Assembly (NCBI RefSeq): GCF_003026495.1
Contig: NZ_PYMA01000021.1
Location: forward strand, 30,161-94,160
Origin: Photobacterium sanctipauli
GTDB taxonomy: Bacteria; Pseudomonadota; Gammaproteobacteria; Enterobacterales; Vibrionaceae
DNA: 64,000 bases
Direction of reading: 5' to 3'
In this document: one piece after another, positions 62,626 through 64,000 of the stretch
Layout of the letters: every line of letters starts with the position of its first letter
How positions within the stretch are numbered: position 1 is the stretch's first letter
Position numbers and translations under genes: made by a program
Notes under the pieces: generated by a model
What the model was told of the DNA's origin: nothing
Seen by the model: only the letters and a program-made list of their open reading frames with translations
Database searches by the model: none

Positions 62626-63462
62626 ATGGCAGAAGTACTAAGGATAGAAAACCTCAAACAGCATTTTGTGTCGGGTAAAGGCATTTTCAAGAAGGGCTAT
62701 ACAATAAAAGCGGTTGATGGGGTGTCATTCTCTATCGCGAGAGGTGAAACATTGGGTTTAGTCGGTGAGTCTGGTTGCGGTAAAAGTACCCTTGGACGGA
62801 CTATTTTAAAGTTGTATGAACCGACAGAGGGGAAAATCTTTTTCGAAGGGGAGGACATAACGAGTTTGTCTACCAAGGCAATGCGCCCTTTGCGAAAAGA
62901 TATGCAAATCGTGTTTCAAGACCCGATGGAGTCGCTTAACCAGCGCCACACGATTGGTATGATATTAGAAGAGCCATTCATTATTCATAAGGTAGGCACA
63001 CCCGAAGAGCGGAAAGCTTGGGTAAAGGAACTACTGTTGAAAGTGGGATTACCAGAAACCGCCGTTAATCGTTATCCCCATGAGTTTTCTGGTGGGCAGA
63101 GGCAGCGCATTGGGATCGCTAGAGCTATAGCACTCAAGCCCAAGTTACTGATCTGTGATGAGTCTGTTTCTGCGCTGGATGTATCGGTACAGGCGCAAAT
63201 TCTAAACTTACTGCTGCAACTACAGAAAGAGATGAATTTGGCGATTATTTTCATTTCGCATGATTTGTCGGTGGTGAAGCACATTTCAGACAATGTTGTC
63301 GTGATGTACTTCGGCAAAGTGGTGGAAATGGGCCCGGCAACCGAAATATATGCTAACCCGCAGGCTGACTACACCAAGAAGTTGCTTTCAGCTATCCCTA
63401 TCACTCACCCTAAAGATAGGAAACGTAAGAGGCGGGCGGGAAGTGCCCCCAATGTCGCTTAA
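62626..63462 (+). CDS. Peptide ABC transporter ATP-binding protein (DppF-like)
   Basis: 278 residues. Walker A GESGCGKSTLGRTILKL, signature FSGGQRQRIGIARAI, Walker B LLICDESVSALDV. A basic tail (DRKRKRRAGSA) ends the protein. A perfect ribosome site AAGGAGG lies 5 nt before the ATG at 62626, which decides the start over the upstream in-frame ATG at 62599. Confidence 0.94.
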   Translation: MAEVLRIENLKQHFVSGKGIFKKGYTIKAVDGVSFSIARGETLGLVGESGCGKSTLGRTILKLYEPTEGKIFFEGEDITSLSTKAMRPLRKDMQIVFQDPMESLNQRHTIGMILEEPFIIHKVGTPEERKAWVKELLLKVGLPETAVNRYPHEFSGGQRQRIGIARAIALKPKLLICDESVSALDVSVQAQILNLLLQLQKEMNLAIIFISHDLSVVKHISDNVVVMYFGKVVEMGPATEIYANPQADYTKKLLSAIPITHPKDRKRKRRAGSAPNVA

Positions 63463-63518
63463 CTCTGATGGTCATTTTGAATCTGAATGACTAAATAATT
63501 TGAATACCTGATAAAGAG

Positions 63519-63553
63519 AAGGCACGACACAACGTCGTGCCTTGTTGTTTTTT
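63519..63553 (+). terminator. Terminator of the peptide ABC operon
   Basis: AAGGCACGAC / GTCGTGCCTT stem with a 5-nt loop, followed by GTTGTTTTTT. It insulates the operon from the rRNA promoter that follows. Confidence 0.92.
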
Positions 63554-63625
63554 GACCGTAAATTATAATTTTGTCTATATATTGTTCGGTTGGCTTTTGT
63601 TTTTGAGTTTTTTCACAATTAGGGG

Positions 63626-63653
63626 TTGTCAGGCTGTGTGAACTCTCTATAAT
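63626..63653 (+). promoter_or_regulatory. rRNA operon promoter (P1-like)
   Basis: TTGTCA (63626-63631), 16-bp spacer, TATAAT (63648-63653), followed by the GC-rich discriminator GCCGCCTC. A/T-rich tracts upstream (63550-63620) fit an UP element. Near-consensus -10 with this discriminator is typical for rrn P1, controlled by ppGpp and initiating nucleotides. Confidence 0.85.
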
Positions 63654-63703
63654 GCCGCCTCACCGACACGGAGCACGGCAACTTAGCCAGCAACGTATCG
63701 GAT

Positions 63704-63715
63704 TGTTCTTTAACA
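63704..63715 (+). promoter_or_regulatory. boxA antitermination element of the rRNA leader
   Basis: TGTTCTTTAACA is close to the boxA consensus TGCTCTTTAACA, about 180 nt before 16S. It recruits NusB/NusE for rRNA antitermination. Confidence 0.85.
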
Positions 63716-63885
63716 ATTTGACCATGCAATCTGTGTGGGCACTCGTGGAATGATAGTCAAAAGATTTATCAATGAAACTGAGTGACCAAATCGAATCGTA
63801 AGATTCGGCACAGTCAATTCATTCATTACTTCGGTAATGGATTAACAGTATTCATTGAGCCGCATCTTAGATGCAACAAAACTTT

Positions 63886-64000
63886 AATTGAAGAGTTTGA
63901 TCATGGCTCAGATTGAACGCTGGCGGCAGGCCTAACACATGCAAGTCGAGCGGCAGCGACATCAACAATCCTTCGGGTGCGTTGGTGGGCGGCGAGCGGC
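63886..64000 (+). rRNA. rrs: 16S ribosomal RNA, 5' end (cut by the window edge)
   Basis: The universal 16S start AATTGAAGAGTTTGATCATG is at 63886, followed by GCTCAGATTGAACGCTGGCG and the V1 loop (AGCGACATCAACAATCCTTC...). Only about 115 nt of about 1540 are in the window. The V1 region fits Vibrionaceae, most like Photobacterium from memory. A gmhB-rrs neighbourhood also exists in E. coli (rrsH). Confidence 0.97.

Overview
The window reads as chromosomal DNA of a marine gammaproteobacterium of the Vibrionaceae, most plausibly Photobacterium or a close relative. The case rests on three things: the 16S rRNA start at the right end, gene order of the Vibrio/Enterobacterales type, and lineage-typical proteins (DUF3301, DUF3549, DUF2789, DUF4250, a 292-residue Map, a TtpC-type TonB system). 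Genus is an inference. Nearly all genes look intact. I see no phage, transposase, CRISPR array or tRNA.

Layout. (1) 1-5.4 kb: a TPR protein with a degenerate GGDEF-like tail, queF, syd, a zinc-ribbon gene and two small genes. (2) 5.5-7.9 kb: the most striking part, three tandem csrB-type regulatory RNA genes. Each has the same promoter layout (a VarA/UvrY/GacA-like box, an exact IHF consensus match and a -10) and the same terminator hairpin. Escherichia coli has one csrB at this syd/yqcC position. (3) 7.9-11.6 kb: DUF3301, DUF3549, yqcC, truC, a short-chain flavodoxin and DUF3461. (4) 11.7-36.7 kb: the conserved macromolecule and envelope block glnD, map | rpsB, tsf, pyrH, frr, uppS, cdsA, dxr, rseP, bamA, skp, lpxD, fabZ, lpxA, lpxB, rnhB, dnaE, accA, tilS. 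(5) 36.8-48.7 kb: cytochrome c, an aromatic amino acid permease, DUF4250/yaeP, a diguanylate cyclase, a patatin, proS, trmO, the zinc-independent ribosomal protein pair rpmE2-rpmJ2 behind clear Fur-like and Zur-like boxes, metNIQ with MetJ boxes, and gmhB. (6) 48.9-63.5 kb: an accessory block between gmhB and an rRNA operon. It holds a TonB-dependent receptor with its own DUF3450-TtpC-ExbB-ExbD-TonB-TPR energy module, divergent from a five-gene YejABEF/Dpp-like peptide ABC transporter. (7) 63.6-64 kb: rRNA promoter, boxA and the first ~115 nt of 16S rRNA.

How it works together. The central block couples translation factors, isoprenoid carrier synthesis (UppS, Dxr), CDP-diacylglycerol, outer-membrane assembly (RseP, BamA, Skp) and lipid A synthesis (LpxD, FabZ, LpxA, LpxB). 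The right block looks like a complete two-membrane import route for an unidentified, perhaps peptidic, ligand: receptor plus dedicated TonB motor at the outer membrane, ABC importer at the inner membrane. From memory of the E. coli map, the order yaeP...proS-trmO...metQIN-gmhB-rrs is shared, and the extra genes sit at its junctions.
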